From: an uncultured Bacteroidia bacterium
GTDB taxonomy: Bacteria; Bacteroidota; Bacteroidia; Bacteroidales; UBA932
Direction: 5' to 3'
Assembly (NCBI GenBank): GCA_902797895.1
Contig: CADBUS010000062.1
Coordinates: 1 to 6,957, forward strand
Length of the DNA: 6,957 nt
Positions 6,591 through 6,957 of this stretch are shown here, one piece after another. The notes under the pieces are model-generated. The model had not been told where the DNA came from and made no database searches. It was given only the letters and a program-made list of their open reading frames with translations. A program made the translations under genes and the position numbers. Every line of letters begins with the position of its first letter. The stretch's first letter is position 1.

Positions 6591-6648
6591 ATCACTCAAT
6601 TTATTAAGTAATGCACTTTTGCACAAAAAACGTATTCAGCAACAGATA

Positions 6649-6679
6649 TTTGCAAAAAGCAATATAAATGTTATCTTTG
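6649..6679 (+). promoter_or_regulatory. Bacteroidetes-type promoter (-33 / -7)
   Basis: TTTG at 6649-6652 and TATCTTTG at 6672-6679 are separated by 19 nt and match the Bacteroides primary sigma-factor consensus (TTTG, 19-21 nt, TAnnTTTG) at every defined position. Transcription would start near 6683-6687 and run rightward. It lies about 60 nt beyond the operon terminator, so it belongs to a new transcription unit. Confidence 0.75.
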
Positions 6680-6694
6680 TACCGGACAAGCAGA

Positions 6695-6859
6695 ATGATT
6701 TTTGTTACCACTATTTTGGTAGGAAGAGTCGCAGCAAAAAAACTCCAAAAATACCAGCTCCACCACCAAACATTGATTTTTTTTGAAACGAGCTCTGCTC
6801 ATAAGCATCTGAAAACCAATTATCTCTGCCTTATGAATTTTCTATTTAACATAAATTAA
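6695..6859 (+). CDS. Possible 54-residue small protein, unrecognised
   Basis: An ATG about 10 nt after the predicted transcription start opens 54 codons. The product begins MIFVTTILVGRVAAKKLQ and ends LCLMNFLFNIN; it is basic, with a hydrophobic start and His-rich middle (HH near 24, HKH near 43). There is no Shine-Dalgarno sequence. Codon use is AT-rich and unlike the operon. I do not recognise a family. It could equally be chance coding in a leader or the outer part of a mobile element. An in-frame ATG at 6668 is rejected as the start because it lies upstream of the -7 box. Confidence 0.25.
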   Translation: MIFVTTILVGRVAAKKLQKYQLHHQTLIFFETSSAHKHLKTNYLCLMNFLFNIN

Positions 6860-6865
6860 ATTGTA

Positions 6866-6957
6866 TTAAACATTGGATTGATAGATGATTGGCAATGGTC
6901 GAGAATAGGCTTTGTAGCATTCAGGTACACCACGAGCATATAGGTCTGCTTGTTCAC
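6866..6957 (-). CDS. Possible C-terminal end of an unrecognised protein, truncated by window
   Basis: Read on the minus strand, a frame is open from the window edge for 29 codons and ends in TAA at 6868-6866. The visible residues include ADLYARGVPECYKAYSRPLP and finish IIYQSNV. The composition looks more protein-like than the other minus frame, which is open for 33 codons. Too little is visible to name a family; a transposase or other accessory gene is possible given the setting. It would be convergent with the small ORF to its left. Confidence 0.35.
   Translation of the reverse strand, partial: EQADLYARGVPECYKAYSRPLPIIYQSNV

Larger units (their letters stand above)
6591..6957. other. AT-rich segment beyond the operon, mostly unassigned
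   Basis: Apart from the promoter, the possible 54-codon ORF and the minus-strand frame at the right edge, nothing is recognised here. No tRNA, rRNA, known riboswitch or clear terminal inverted repeat was seen. Runs of A and T (for example at 6735-6741 and 6777-6784) and the change in composition from the operon fit a mobile-element boundary or a non-coding leader, but do not prove either. Confidence 0.5.

Noticed and set aside
6612..6624. TGCAC TTT TGCAC direct repeat upstream of the promoter, as an operator
   Set aside because: It is short, can arise by chance in AT-rich DNA, and matches no regulator site I can name.
6618..6652. Second promoter using TTTG at 6618 and GATATTTG at 6645
   Set aside because: The spacing is 23 nt and the -7 box lacks the first T; the overlapping promoter at 6649-6679 fits far better.
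6668..6694. Upstream ATG start for the small ORF
   Set aside because: The codon lies before the -7 box, so it would not be in the transcript from the only visible promoter.
6800..6835. Hairpin CATAAG/CTTATG as a terminator for the minus-strand gene
   Set aside because: The stem is only six AT-rich pairs around a 24-nt loop, with no T tract on either strand at the right distance.

Overview
The window reads as the 3' part of an anaerobic lysine-to-butyrate fermentation operon from a member of the Bacteroidales. The taxonomic guess rests on three things. Shine-Dalgarno sequences are mostly absent. A textbook Bacteroidetes-type promoter (TTTG, 19 nt, TATCTTTG) lies at 6649-6679. The gene order (MutS-like, kamD, kamE, CoA-transferase beta, acyl-CoA dehydrogenase, etfB, etfA) resembles, from memory, the Porphyromonas cluster. 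The genus cannot be fixed from the sequence alone.

Positions 1-6385 hold seven genes on the + strand separated by only 3-26 nt, so they are very likely co-transcribed. The first is the C-terminal end of a MutS-family ATPase of the kind that accompanies lysine aminomutases. Next come KamD and KamE, the two subunits of the adenosylcobalamin- and PLP-dependent lysine 5,6-aminomutase, which turns L-beta-lysine into 3,5-diaminohexanoate. The final steps follow: butyryl-CoA dehydrogenase (crotonyl-CoA to butyryl-CoA), its electron partner EtfB/EtfA, and the beta subunit of a butyryl-CoA:acetoacetate-type CoA-transferase. The middle enzymes (KamA, Kdd, Kce, Kal) and the transferase alpha subunit are not in the window and are expected upstream.

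Positions 6386-6600 form the operon's 3' end. A short hairpin follows etfA, then a degenerate copy of a repeat, then a long imperfect hairpin built from two inverted copies of the same repeat, then an intrinsic terminator with a six-T tract.

Positions 6601-6957 are AT-rich and differ in character. A strong promoter points rightward into a possible 54-codon small ORF. The last 92 bases contain an open frame on the minus strand that ends 6 nt from it and runs off the window edge. Neither is recognised. This last segment is the least explained part of the window; the operon itself is a known pathway with some points worth checking.
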